Source: JBGPEQ01 sp050180895
GTDB lineage: Bacteria > Pseudomonadota > Alphaproteobacteria > Dongiales > Dongiaceae
Direction: 5' to 3'
DNA: 64,000 nt
NCBI GenBank assembly: GCA_050180895.1
Contig: JBFXDS010000003.1
Span: forward strand, 310,001-374,000
Below the pieces are notes generated by a model that saw only the letters and a program-made list of their open reading frames with translations, had not been told where the DNA came from and did no database searches. The translations under genes were made by a program, and so were the position numbers. Positions 1 through 8,068 of this stretch are shown one piece after another. Every line of letters starts with the position of its first letter. The first letter of the stretch is position 1.

Positions 1-467
1 AACGTGTCGGCGACGCCGCCGATCGTCTGCAGCAGGCCCCAGAACGTCCCGAGCAGACCGAGGAAGACCATCAGCCCGATGAAGTAGCGGGCGATGTCGT
101 GGCTTTCCTCGAGCCGCGCGTTGATACCGTCGAGCAGCGAGCGCAGCGACAGCGCGGACAGGCTGAGCTTGCCCTTGCGCGCGCCGATCATCGCCGCCAT
201 CGGCGCCAGCAGGCGCGGCGGGCGGTAGTTCGTCGATTCGAGCTGTCCCGTGCGGAAGCGTTCGATCCAGCTGATCTCGCGGTTGATCCGCCACACCTGC
301 CAGAAGATGTAGAAGGTGCCGATGAAGAAGACGATGACGATGCCGAAATTCAGCGCCGGGTTGTGCCGATAGGCGTTGTAGAGCTGCGTGTGCAGCAGGG
401 CGGCGAGCACGGCGACGGCCAGAAGGCCGGCGGCCATCCAGGCGAGATAGCGCGTCGGCCGTGTCAT
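1..467 (-). CDS. MotA/TolQ/ExbB-family proton channel protein (3' end outside window)
   Basis: Inner-membrane protein of the family that couples proton flow to envelope or motor work. The first 155 codons are present. Two membrane segments lie at about residues 7-27 and 39-58. A third begins near residue 128 and carries the family signature GLLGTFWGLLQTI. I start at the ATG at 467 because AGGAGAGG sits 5 bases before it. An ATG at 518 overlapping the upstream stop would add 17 residues. It follows an OmpA-like gene in the same direction, a MotA/MotB-like or ExbB/OmpA arrangement, so the pair probably forms an envelope-anchored complex. The partner and function are inferred. Confidence 0.8.
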   Translation of the reverse strand, partial: MTRPTRYLAWMAAGLLAVAVLAALLHTQLYNAYRHNPALNFGIVIVFFIGTFYIFWQVWRINREISWIERFRTGQLESTNYRPPRLLAPMAAMIGARKGKLSLSALSLRSLLDGINARLEESHDIARYFIGLMVFLGLLGTFWGLLQTIGGVADT

Positions 468-514
468 CACCTCTCCTGGCGTCGCGGCGGAAGCGGGCCC
501 CAGGACGCGGCCGG

Positions 515-1321
515 TCATTGCGACAGCGGGATGAGGTCGACCCGGTCGGCCGGCTCCTCCTGTGCCGTATTGCCGAGGGCGCGGATGTCCATGCGCTCCA
601 TGCCGATGCCCTCGGCGGTCAGATAGTCGCGCATGGCCAGTGCCCGTCCCAGCGAAACGCCGCGGGCGTGCGTCGTCTGGTCCTCGTTGCCGGCGGCATA
701 GGCCAGCACCTGGACCCGCAGCAGATAGTCCCCGTGCAGTCTGGCGACGAGCGCGCTCAGTTGCTCCTTCGCGGGCTCGGGGAGCGCCACCGCTCCGGGC
801 TCGAACGGCACGCGCACCATGCCGTCGATCGGCGGCATGGCCGCCGTCTGCGCGGCGGCGTCGGTCGCATCCGAGTTCTCGGCGGCATCGGCCGAGACGT
901 CGAACGCGTCGCCGGCCGCCGGAGCGGTCGCCGTGGCGTTCTCCGGCGACCCGAAGCCGTCGAGCGACGTCGATTCGATCGGCGTGGTCGGCACCGCCGT
1001 GAAGGTGGTGTCGGGGGTGGCCTCCGGCGGCCAGGAGAATCCATTGGCGGTTCCGCTCGACGAGGTGACCAGCCGGCTTATCGGCGGCTGCGCCGGCGGC
1101 GTCAGCAGCCCGTTCTCGGCCGCGATGCCGGCCGGCGCCGCGTCCGGCACGGCCTCGGCCGGAGCGCCGTCCAGCACGCTGTCGTCGACGATGACGTTCG
1201 GATTTTCCACATCCTGGGCGGCGGCGGGCGCGGCGGCCAAGGCGGTGCCAAGGACGGCCGCGGCAAACCAGGAAGCCGGCGCCGCACCGCGACGGCGCTG
1301 CAAAAGATTGAACCCGATCAT
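515..1321 (-). CDS. OmpA-like periplasmic protein
   Basis: 268 residues. A Sec signal peptide runs to about residue 35 (hydrophobic core WFAAAVLGTALAAAPAAA, then AQD). A low-complexity Ala/Pro/Thr-rich linker follows. The C-terminal ~100 residues resemble an OmpA/MotB peptidoglycan-binding fold: a VPFEPG strand, then ARGVSLGRALAMRDYL and RMDIRALG. The start at 1321 places the signal peptide at the N terminus; an upstream start at 1402 would put 27 extra residues before it. It is followed by the MotA/ExbB-like gene. Probably the peptidoglycan-binding partner of that channel. Confidence 0.75.
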   Translation of the reverse strand: MIGFNLLQRRRGAAPASWFAAAVLGTALAAAPAAAQDVENPNVIVDDSVLDGAPAEAVPDAAPAGIAAENGLLTPPAQPPISRLVTSSSGTANGFSWPPEATPDTTFTAVPTTPIESTSLDGFGSPENATATAPAAGDAFDVSADAAENSDATDAAAQTAAMPPIDGMVRVPFEPGAVALPEPAKEQLSALVARLHGDYLLRVQVLAYAAGNEDQTTHARGVSLGRALAMRDYLTAEGIGMERMDIRALGNTAQEEPADRVDLIPLSQ

Positions 1322-1426
1322 GATGCTAAGGACATCCGCTCCCGTGTGGCCATGCCGGCGTGAGGCGCCCGCACTATAGTCCAGCCGCCGGGAATGCCAC
1401 AACCCGCCTTGGGCTTTCGGCGGGAG

Positions 1427-2266
1427 TCAGCCGGTGCGCGCCTTGCCGGCCGGCGCGCCCGTGCGGACGGCCGACCGCAACAGCTTGCCGATGGCGGCAT
1501 GCAGATGGGTATTGGCGGCAAGGGTGCTGCCGCTTGCCAGCATGTCGGCGCCGCCGTCGATCTCGCTGACCGAGCCGCCGGCCTCGCGCACGAGGACGAT
1601 GCCGGCGGCGATGTCCCAGGGCGACAGGCTGTCTTCCCAGAAGGCTTCGTAGCGGCCCGCCGCCACATAGGCGAGGTCGAGGGAGGCGCTGCCGAAGCGC
1701 CGCACGCCGGCGGTCGCCGCCAGGGCTGCGTCCATCTGGTCGACGAAGGCGGCGCGGGCGGCCGCGTCGGCGCTGCGGCGGGGCGCGATACCGGTGGCGA
1801 GCAGGCTGTCCTCGAGCTTGCGGCGCGACGACACGCGGATGCGGCGGTCGTTGAGATAGGCGCCGGCCCCCTTCTCGGCCCAGTACATCTCGTCCTTGAT
1901 CGGATCGTAGACGACGCCGGCGACCAGCTCACCGGCCCGCTCCAGCCCGACGGAGATGGCGAAGTGCGGGATGCCGTGCAGGAAGTTGGTGGTGCCGTCG
2001 AGCGGATCGATCAGCCAGCGATGCTCAGGATCGCTGCCCGCGACAACGCCGCCCTCCTCCATGAGGAAGCCGTAGCCGGGCCGCGCCTTGTGCAGCTCGC
2101 GCCGCAGGATCTTCTCCGAGCGCAGGTCGGCGGCGGAGACGAAATCGCCCGGCCCCTTTTTCGAGGTCTGCAGATGCTCAACCTCGCCGAAATCGCGCTT
2201 GAGATCGCGCGCGGCCCGCTCGACGGCGCGGATCATCACGTTGATGAGGGCCGAGCGCCGCGCCAT
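1427..2266 (-). CDS. suhB: Inositol monophosphatase family protein
   Basis: 279 residues, the usual IMPase length. Mg2+-dependent phosphatase of inositol monophosphate-type substrates; the bacterial SuhB also acts in rRNA antitermination. Metal-site motifs are present: MEEGG, then WLIDPLDGTTNFLHG, and the late LSPWDIAAG aspartate. The ATG at 2266 (MARRSALINVM) is chosen over the open reading 11 codons further up because family members begin at this point. It lies downstream of efp in the same direction, an order common in Rhodospirillales. Confidence 0.93.
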   Translation of the reverse strand: MARRSALINVMIRAVERAARDLKRDFGEVEHLQTSKKGPGDFVSAADLRSEKILRRELHKARPGYGFLMEEGGVVAGSDPEHRWLIDPLDGTTNFLHGIPHFAISVGLERAGELVAGVVYDPIKDEMYWAEKGAGAYLNDRRIRVSSRRKLEDSLLATGIAPRRSADAAARAAFVDQMDAALAATAGVRRFGSASLDLAYVAAGRYEAFWEDSLSPWDIAAGIVLVREAGGSVSEIDGGADMLASGSTLAANTHLHAAIGKLLRSAVRTGAPAGKARTG

Positions 2267-2330
2267 CAGCGGCTCCGGTTCTCGCCCAGGCGCCGGCATC
2301 TGGACAAATCAGGGGACTCCGACCGATGGT

Positions 2331-2391
2331 TTGCAGGAGATTGGGACGAGCGACGCGCGTCCTTCCCCGGGTTTAACCCGGGGAAGGACGC
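2331..2391. repeat. Hairpin repeat between efp and suhB (family D)
   Basis: 2357-2391 is a perfect 17-1-17 inverted repeat beginning GCGTCCTTCCCCGGG. The 30 bases before it (2331-2360) recur almost unchanged at 54133-54162 in front of a different hairpin. It could act as a transcription terminator between efp and suhB, but there is no T run. Confidence 0.75.
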
Positions 2392-2413
2392 AAGGCGATC
2401 CTGCTATCACTCG

Positions 2414-2980
2414 TCAATCCTTGGCCCGCTCGACGTAGCTGCCGTCGGCGGTGTTGACGACGATGCGCGTGCCGGCGGCGATGTGCGGCGGCACCATGAC
2501 GCGCACGCCGTTCTCCAGCTTGGCCGGCTTGTAGGAGGACGACGCCGTCTGGCCCTTCACCACCGGATCGGCCTCGACGATCTCCATCACCACCGTGTCG
2601 GGCAGGGCAACCGACAGCGGCGTGCCTTCGTGGCTCTGGATGCTGACGACCATGCCGTCCCTGAGAAACACGGCGCCGTCGCCGATCGCCTCCTGGTTCA
2701 GGATGATCTGGTCGTAGGTCTCGTTGTCCATGAAGGTATAGAGGTCGCCCTCCTTGTAGAGGTACTGGTAGTCCTTCTCGTCGAGCCGCACCCGTTCCAC
2801 CACGTCGCTCGAGCCGAAGCGTTCGTTGAGCTTGGTGCCGGCCTTGATGTCCTTGAGCTCGGCCTGCCAGTAGGAGCGCCAGTTGCCCATCTGCACCTGC
2901 TGCGCCTTGACCACGCGCCAGAGCTTGCCCTGGTACTCGATGATGTAGCCCTGGCGAATTTCGTTGCCGTTGATCTTCAT
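2414..2980 (-). CDS. efp: Translation elongation factor P, atypical modification loop
   Basis: 188 residues with the three beta-barrel domains of EF-P; it rescues ribosomes stalled on polyproline. The overall sequence is a normal alphaproteobacterial EF-P (starts MKINGNEIRQG, ends SYVERAKD). The domain I loop that reaches the peptidyl-transferase centre is unusual: residues 30-39 read QMGNWRSYWQ. In most EF-Ps this loop is close to KPGKGGAF with a modified Lys or Arg at the tip. Residue 33, aligned to Lys34 of E. coli, is Asn; the nearest basic residue is Arg35. No epmA, epmB or earP is in the window. suhB lies downstream. Confidence 0.95.
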   Translation of the reverse strand: MKINGNEIRQGYIIEYQGKLWRVVKAQQVQMGNWRSYWQAELKDIKAGTKLNERFGSSDVVERVRLDEKDYQYLYKEGDLYTFMDNETYDQIILNQEAIGDGAVFLRDGMVVSIQSHEGTPLSVALPDTVVMEIVEADPVVKGQTASSSYKPAKLENGVRVMVPPHIAAGTRIVVNTADGSYVERAKD

Positions 2981-3093
2981 GGCGCTGACTGTCGTGTTTG
3001 GGGGCCGGAAAAAGCGGCGCGGAAGCTATCAGCTTGGTCGCACCGAGTCCACGGCTACGACCGCAAGACGGCAGGAAATCCGGCGGCTAGAGA

Positions 3094-3369
3094 CTATATC
3101 GTCTCGCGCCTTTCGCGGCGCCACTGGTCGATCCGGTCCCACAGGCGAGCGATGGCGACATCGGGCGGGATGGCCTCGTCGCGCTCGGCAGACGCCCACC
3201 CCTCTTCGACCTTGGTGCCGATGTCTGCCGTCCGCAGGCGTTCGGCTGCCTCGGCCCGGTCCAGCACATCGAGGGCGTCGGCGACAACGTCATCGACCGA
3301 TGCGTAGCGGCCGCTCTTCACCTTGTCGGCGATCTTGCGTTCAAGCTCGGGCTTGATGGCGATCGTCAT
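3094..3369 (-). CDS. ParD-like ribbon-helix-helix antitoxin, orphan
   Basis: 91 residues. The N terminus MTIAIKPELERKIADKV and the segment YASVDDVVADALDVLD fit the DNA-binding ribbon-helix-helix of ParD/CopG antitoxins; the C terminus is charged (RIDQWRRERRETI). The start at 3369 has AAGGAGGTG just upstream. No ParE toxin follows: only 113 bases separate it from efp, and they encode nothing toxin-like in any frame. It may be a solitary antitoxin, a remnant of a lost pair, or partner of a distant toxin. Confidence 0.65.
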   Translation of the reverse strand: MTIAIKPELERKIADKVKSGRYASVDDVVADALDVLDRAEAAERLRTADIGTKVEEGWASAERDEAIPPDVAIARLWDRIDQWRRERRETI

Positions 3370-3434
3370 GGGCACCTCCTTGGCAGACTGGCGGACGCTT
3401 GGCGCAGCCAGCTGATCGGGCGAGTTGAACGCCG

Positions 3435-4406
3435 TCACCCCATCGCCGGATCGACGGCCACCGGCGGCGTCTCCGCGGCGAGGCCGCCGGCCAGCGCCGC
3501 CACCGGCGCCGGCTTCAGGCCGAGGCGGCGGCAGATGCCGAGGGTGAGGTCGGCGCGGTTGAGGGTGTAGAAGTGGAACTGGTCAACGCCCTCGGCGGCG
3601 AGCGCGCGGCACTGTTCCGTCGCCACCATGGCGGCCACCAGCTTTCGCGTCTCCGGGTCGTCGTCGAGGCCGTCGAACAGATCGCTCAGCCAGCCGGGAA
3701 CAGCCGTGCCGCACATGCGGCTGAACTTCACCACCTGCGCGAAATTGCCGACCGGCAGGATGCCCGGCACCAGCGGGGAGTCGATGCCGGCGCGGGCGGC
3801 GCGGTCGCGGAAGCGCAGGAAGATCTCGACGTCGAAGAAGAACTGGGTGATGGCGCGGGCGGCGCCGGCGTCGAGCTTGCGCTTGAGGTTGTCGAGGTCG
3901 CTGGCGGCGTCGCGGGCCTGCGGATGCACCTCCGGAAAGGCGGCGACGCTGACCTCGAAATCGGCCACGGCGCGGATGCCGGCGACGAGATCGGCGGCAT
4001 AGGTGTAGCCGTCGGGATGCGGGCGCCAGCCGGCGCTGTCGGCGGGCGGATCGCCGCGCAGCGCGACGATATGGCGGATGCCGGCTGCCCAGTAGCGGCG
4101 CAGCAGCGCGTCGATCTCGGTGCGGCTGCTGCCGACGCAGGTGAGGTGGGCGGCGGCGGCGAGGCCGATCTCGTGGGCGAGTCGCGTGACCGTGGCGAAG
4201 GTCGTCTCGCGCGTGCTGCCGCCGGCGCCGTAGGTGACGGAGACGAAGCGCGGGCGCAGCGGCTGCAGCGCGGCGATCGTCGCCCACAATTGCGCCGATG
4301 CCGCCTCGCTCTTCGGCGGAAAGAACTCGAACGAGACCTTGGGTGGCGCGGGGGCGGCGAGCGGCGCGGCCCGCTCGGCCATGGCGGTGCGCAGGCGATG
4401 GATCAT
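3435..4406 (-). CDS. metF: Methylenetetrahydrofolate reductase
   Basis: 323 residues. Reduces 5,10-methylene-THF to 5-methyl-THF, the methyl donor for methionine synthesis, with FAD and NADH. Signature segments: VSFEFFPPKS near the N terminus, VTYGAGGS, IVALRGDPP and QFFFDVEIF. The start codon overlaps the stop of the ArsR-methyltransferase gene (ATGA at 4403-4406), so the two are co-transcribed. A continuous open frame extends up to 5222, but that part is an out-of-frame reading of the upstream gene. Confidence 0.96.
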   Translation of the reverse strand: MIHRLRTAMAERAAPLAAPAPPKVSFEFFPPKSEAASAQLWATIAALQPLRPRFVSVTYGAGGSTRETTFATVTRLAHEIGLAAAAHLTCVGSSRTEIDALLRRYWAAGIRHIVALRGDPPADSAGWRPHPDGYTYAADLVAGIRAVADFEVSVAAFPEVHPQARDAASDLDNLKRKLDAGAARAITQFFFDVEIFLRFRDRAARAGIDSPLVPGILPVGNFAQVVKFSRMCGTAVPGWLSDLFDGLDDDPETRKLVAAMVATEQCRALAAEGVDQFHFYTLNRADLTLGICRRLGLKPAPVAALAGGLAAETPPVAVDPAMG

Positions 4407-5413
4407 GCGGCGGCCCTCCGTCCGTTGGCCGCGGCGGCCGGGCGCGCCGGCGCGCGCACGGCCTGCCAGATGCTGACGGTCAGCGGCTTGCCCGGCAGAT
4501 GCCGGACACGCTCCGGCCGCAGGCCGGCGGCGCGGCACCATTTGCTGACCTCCGCGTCGGCGAAGCCCAGCCGGCGATGGGCGTGCTCGCTGCGTAGCCG
4601 TTCGAGCCCGTGCGGCGCGAAATCGACGACGATCAGCCGGCCGCCCGGCCGCAGCACGCGCGCCGCCTCGGCGATCACGCGCGCGGGGTCCTCCGCATAG
4701 TGCAGCACGCGGTGGATGGTGACGGCGTCGAAGCTGGGCGCGCCCCAGGGCAGGCGATACATGTCGGCCTGGCGCACCTGGCAGTTGGCGATGCCGGCGT
4801 CGTGAAGAACGGCGCGCGCCGCGATCAGCATGTCGCGCGACAGGTCGATGCCGATGGCCCGGCGAACCCGCGACGCGACCAGCTCGAGGATGCGCCCGGT
4901 GCCGGTGCCGATGTCCAGCAGGTCGTCGACGCCCTCGGCCGGCAGCAGACGCAGCAGCTCCGCCTCGACGCGCGCCTCGTCGACATGGAGTGAGCGCAGG
5001 GCGTCCCAGCGCGCGGCGTTCTTCCGGAAGTAGGCGGCCGCCGCGGCGGCGCGGTCGGCGCGGATCGCCGCCAGGCGCTCGGCGTCGAGGCCGAGGCGGG
5101 CATCGTCCCGCGGCAGCAGCTTCAGCACCCGGCGCGCCAAGAGGCTCGGCGCGCCGCGGTCGGCCAGCCGATGGAAGACCGCCGTGCCCTCGGGGATGCG
5201 GTCGAGCACGCCCGCCTCGCACAACAGCTTCAAATGGCGGGAGACCCGCGGCTGGCTCTGGCCGAGGATCTGGCAGAGATCGCCGACCGTGAGGTCGCCC
5301 TCCGCGCAGAGTGCGAGGATGCGCAGGCGGGTCGGCTCGCCGATGGCCCGCAGGCCGCCGAGCAGCTCCTCGAGAGTACCGCCGGCCGGCGGTGTTGCGT
5401 CAACGTCGTCCAC
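4403..5413 (-). CDS. ArsR-family regulator fused to SAM-dependent methyltransferase
   Basis: 336 residues. Residues 15-95 form an ArsR winged helix (EPTRLRILALC, QSQPRVSRHLKLL). Residues ~140-310 form a class I methyltransferase with the SAM loop LLDIGTGTGR and the DAVTIHRVLHY segment. Such fusions sit upstream of metF or methionine-cycle genes in alphaproteobacteria and are thought to sense S-adenosyl metabolites; that is family knowledge. Translation starts at GTG 5413 with no Shine-Dalgarno sequence, and the promoter places the transcript start at or next to it. The gene overlaps metF by 4 bases. Confidence 0.9.
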   Translation of the reverse strand: MDDVDATPPAGGTLEELLGGLRAIGEPTRLRILALCAEGDLTVGDLCQILGQSQPRVSRHLKLLCEAGVLDRIPEGTAVFHRLADRGAPSLLARRVLKLLPRDDARLGLDAERLAAIRADRAAAAAAYFRKNAARWDALRSLHVDEARVEAELLRLLPAEGVDDLLDIGTGTGRILELVASRVRRAIGIDLSRDMLIAARAVLHDAGIANCQVRQADMYRLPWGAPSFDAVTIHRVLHYAEDPARVIAEAARVLRPGGRLIVVDFAPHGLERLRSEHAHRRLGFADAEVSKWCRAAGLRPERVRHLPGKPLTVSIWQAVRAPARPAAAANGRRAAA

Positions 5414-5449
5414 AAATATAACTATATAACAATATCGTTATATTTGCAA
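5411..5449 (-). promoter_or_regulatory. Leaderless promoter with inverted-repeat operator for the ArsR-methyltransferase-metF operon
   Basis: On the minus strand TTGCAA (5444-5449), a 17-base spacer and TATAGT (5421-5426) make a sigma70-like promoter. Only 7 bases separate the -10 box from the GTG start. The inverted repeat CAAATATAAC (5413-5422) / GTTATATTTG (5437-5446) covers the whole promoter, and a third ATATAAC half-site lies at 5424-5430. Binding of the ArsR protein here would block polymerase; autoregulation is inferred. Confidence 0.7.
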
Positions 5450-5476
5450 GCCGATCGACGACAGCCGGAGCGGGGC

Positions 5477-6088
5477 TCAGCCGCCCGGCAGGATCAGCAC
5501 ATGGGCATCGGCCGGCCGGCCGTCGCCGCCGTTGGTCGGATAGACGTCGTCGGGGCAGGCCGAGAGGACGAGCACGCAGTCCAGCTCGGCGCGCAGCTCG
5601 ATATAGTCGCCGGGGCGGCAGCGCGGGCGGCGGAACTCGATCGCCCGGCCGCGCCGCACCGGCGCGCTCATGAACAGGTTCCACGGGCTGGGCGTGACGG
5701 CCGAGCGGAGTCCAAGGCCGGCCAGCGCGTCGTGCAGATTGTCCGTGCAGTTCGGATGATCGGCGCCGCGGCCGAGCATCGCGAACATCGGGCCGCTGCA
5801 GGCGGCGATCAGCGTATCGTGTTCGCCCGGCGAGGTGTCGGCGACGAGGGTGAGAATCGGCCGATAGCGGTTGGTGACGAGGCGGTCGCCGACATCGAAC
5901 AGGATCTTCTGCCGCACCTCGCGGCAATGCTCCAGCGAGAGGAATTCCGCGGCGTCGGCACGGACGAACGCCCAGGTATCGACCACCTGCGTGCCCGGCG
6001 TATTGACGATCCGCGCGTGCGCGCCGGCGGGCAGCGCCAGGGCCCGGCCGCGTCCGGCGGGAACGACATGGCGCGGCGCACCAGTCAT
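5477..6088 (-). CDS. DUF1989 (urea carboxylase-associated) family protein
   Basis: 203 residues. Conserved family segments: NTPGTQVVDTWAF, EFLSLEHCRE, then DHPNCTDNLHDAL, TPSPWNLFM, and CRPGDYIELRAELDCVLVLSACP. Relatives are linked to urea carboxylase or aminomethyltransferase genes, but no biochemical role is settled. The ATG at 6088 overlaps the thiE-like stop (ATGA), which fixes the start and indicates translational coupling. The upstream in-frame extension to 6220 is antisense-like noise. No urea-degradation genes lie beside it. Confidence 0.75.
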   Translation of the reverse strand: MTGAPRHVVPAGRGRALALPAGAHARIVNTPGTQVVDTWAFVRADAAEFLSLEHCREVRQKILFDVGDRLVTNRYRPILTLVADTSPGEHDTLIAACSGPMFAMLGRGADHPNCTDNLHDALAGLGLRSAVTPSPWNLFMSAPVRRGRAIEFRRPRCRPGDYIELRAELDCVLVLSACPDDVYPTNGGDGRPADAHVLILPGG

Positions 6089-6618
6089 CCCGGCCCCGCC
6101 CGCAGGAAGTCGGGGAGAACGGCGACGAAATCGGCGCCGATGGCGGCAAGCGCCGCGCGGTCGGCGGGCGTCGCACAGGGGGCGGCGACGCAGGGCACGG
6201 TCATGAGCTCGCTCCACCACTCGACCAGGGCGCGCGTCTCCGCCGTCGGCGCAGGGCCGTCGACATCGCCGAAGACGACGTAGTCGGCGCCGGCCTCGGC
6301 GAGCTCCATGGCGTCGTGGCGGCTGGCGCAGGTCGCGCCGACGATCCCGTCCGGCCCGAGGCGCCGGCGCGCCGCCGCATAGCCGGACGCCGCGGCGAGA
6401 TGCACGCCGTCGACCTGCAGCGCCGCCGCCAGTTCGACGCGATCCTCGATCAGCAGGGCGGTGTCGCGCTTGTGCGCCGCCGCGCGCAGCCGATCGGCCG
6501 CCGCGCGGACCGCGCCGTCGCCGCCGCGCAGCAGCAGACAGGCGACATCCTCCGCCGCCAGCGCCTCGGACAGCATCGCCAGCGCGCCGTCGTCCGCGCC
6601 CGTCAGGCGCGGCGTCAC
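6085..6618 (-). CDS. Thiamine phosphate synthase-like (ThiE fold) protein, degenerate active site
   Basis: 177 residues with the ThiE TIM-barrel pattern: ALLIEDRVELAAALQVDGVHL, IVGATCAS, EAGADYVVFGDVDGP, PCVAAPC. Residues that bind pyrophosphate and pyrimidine in true ThiE are changed: GVHLGQxD reads GVHLAAAS, and the GPxFxTxTK loop is VDGPAPTAET. It may be a non-catalytic or altered-function paralogue. The start is uncertain: GTG 6618 is the first usual start in frame, although the first strand seems to begin four codons earlier (RLYL). It follows fba closely, as in related genomes. Confidence 0.7.
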   Translation of the reverse strand: MTPRLTGADDGALAMLSEALAAEDVACLLLRGGDGAVRAAADRLRAAAHKRDTALLIEDRVELAAALQVDGVHLAAASGYAAARRRLGPDGIVGATCASRHDAMELAEAGADYVVFGDVDGPAPTAETRALVEWWSELMTVPCVAAPCATPADRAALAAIGADFVAVLPDFLRAGPG

Positions 6619-6670
6619 CAGGTAGAGACGGCCCTGCGTCGGTGCGCTCAGCGTGCGGACCTCGGCGTCC

Positions 6671-7591
6671 TCAGCCCTTGCCGTGGAGGATGTCGATGAT
6701 CTGGTCGAGCATCTTCAGCGCATCCTCGCGCTTCCGCTGGAAGCTGTTGCGGCCGATGATCAGGCCGGTGCCGCCGCCCTTGTAGATCTCGCGGGCCTCG
6801 CCGAGGATGCCTTCGATGTCCTTGGCCGCGCCGCCGGAGAACACCACGAGGCGGCGGCCATTGAAGCAAGCCTGCACGACATGGGCGATGCGGGCCGAGA
6901 GCGAGCCGATGTCGATCTTCTCCTTCTCGTAGACCTTCTTGGCCTCGGCCTGCTCGAGGAAGGCGGTCGGCGGCTTCACCTTGATGATGTGGGCGCCGAG
7001 CAGCGCCGCCATGTGGGCGGCATAGGCGCAGATGTCCATTGCCGTCTCGCCGTCCTTGGAGAGCGTGCCGCCGCGCGGGTAGGACCAGACGACGACGGCG
7101 AGGCCGGCCGCCTTGGCCTCCTCGGCCATGTCGCGGATCTCCTCCATCATGCCGAAGGCGTCGTCGGAGCCGGGATAGATGGTGAAGCCGATGGCCGAGC
7201 AGCCGAGGCGCAGCGCGTCGCCGACCGAGGCGGTGACCGCCTGGTCCTTGGCGCTGGCCAGGCTGTTGGCGCTGTTGACCTTGAGGATGGTCGGGATCTG
7301 GCCGGCGAAGGTATCGGCGCCGGCCTCGATCATGCCGAGCACCGAGGCGTAGGCCGACAGCCCGGCGTCGATGGCGAGCTGGAAATGGTAATGCGGGTCG
7401 TAGGCCGGCGCGTTGGCGGCGAAGCTGCGCGCCGGACCGTGCTCGAAGCCCTGATCGACGGGCAGGATGAGCAGCCGCCCGGTGCCGCCGAGCTTGCCGT
7501 GCATGAGGATGCGGGCGAGGTTCGCCTTGGTGCCGGGGTTGTCGCTCTCGTACCAGGACAGGATCTTGCGGACCTGCGGCGTCATCTGCAT
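6671..7591 (-). CDS. Class I fructose-bisphosphate aldolase
   Basis: 306 residues. Cleaves or forms fructose-1,6-bisphosphate by a Schiff-base Lys mechanism (DhnA/FbaB type). Key segments: LILPVDQGFEHGP, VVVWSYPRGG, IIKVKPPTAF with the likely Schiff-base lysine region, VVFSGGAAKD and GGTGLIIGRNSFQR for phosphate binding. Ribosome site GGGAGG precedes ATG 7591. It heads the fba, thiE-like, DUF1989 run. In related genomes gap and pgk lie directly upstream; here they do not. Confidence 0.92.
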   Translation of the reverse strand: MQMTPQVRKILSWYESDNPGTKANLARILMHGKLGGTGRLLILPVDQGFEHGPARSFAANAPAYDPHYHFQLAIDAGLSAYASVLGMIEAGADTFAGQIPTILKVNSANSLASAKDQAVTASVGDALRLGCSAIGFTIYPGSDDAFGMMEEIRDMAEEAKAAGLAVVVWSYPRGGTLSKDGETAMDICAYAAHMAALLGAHIIKVKPPTAFLEQAEAKKVYEKEKIDIGSLSARIAHVVQACFNGRRLVVFSGGAAKDIEGILGEAREIYKGGGTGLIIGRNSFQRKREDALKMLDQIIDILHGKG

Positions 7592-7663
7592 GGCGGCCTC
7601 CCGAGAATGATTGATGATCCCGCCGCAGCGGGGGCCTCTGGATAACGGACGGGCCGCGGAATT

Positions 7664-8068
7664 TCAATCGCCGAGCCATGCCCGGCAGGCGGCGGCCGGA
7701 TCGTCGCAGTAGAGCAGGTCGAGCGCCGCCGGCCGCCGGCGATGCAGGGTGGCGCCGGACTGGGCCGCGATGTCCGCGAGCCGCCGCGCGACGGCGTCCG
7801 GTCCGCGATAGCAGACATGGCGCAGGCCCTGGCGGACGGCGGCCTGCGCCAGGTCGGCGCGGTCGGCGCAGTCGAGCACGGCGACGAGGCCGGCATCCGT
7901 CCGGCCGCCGCAGGCCAGCCGGATGACGGCGTCGAACCAGCCGGCCCCGGCCGCGGCGGCGGCGCCGGGCGCGCTCCACAGCTCGACGGCGACGCCCAGG
8001 GCTGCGGCGGCCTCGCGCGCGGCCCGCGCATGGGCAAGCTCATGGATGACGACGGCGCGGGTCCGCAT
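7664..8068 (-). CDS. Conserved-looking hypothetical protein upstream of fba
   Basis: 134 residues, no recognised domain. It begins MRTRAVVIHELAHARAA, has strand-helix alternation (VAVELWSAPG, GLVAVLDCADRADLAQ) and ends LYCDDPAAACRAWLGD, suggesting a small alpha/beta protein. It lies 72 bases upstream of fba on the same strand and has normal host codon use. Two Cys-containing segments (LVAVLDCADRAD and LYCDDP) are present. No function assigned. Confidence 0.55.
   Translation of the reverse strand: MRTRAVVIHELAHARAAREAAAALGVAVELWSAPGAAAAAGAGWFDAVIRLACGGRTDAGLVAVLDCADRADLAQAAVRQGLRHVCYRGPDAVARRLADIAAQSGATLHRRRPAALDLLYCDDPAAACRAWLGD

Noticed and set aside
1394..3307. 637-codon plus-strand frame
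   Set aside because: Antisense of suhB and efp; arises from GC-rich codon bias.
3435..5222. metF apparently 595 codons long
   Set aside because: The first ~270 codons are the wrong frame of the ArsR-methyltransferase gene; metF begins at the ATGA overlap at 4406.
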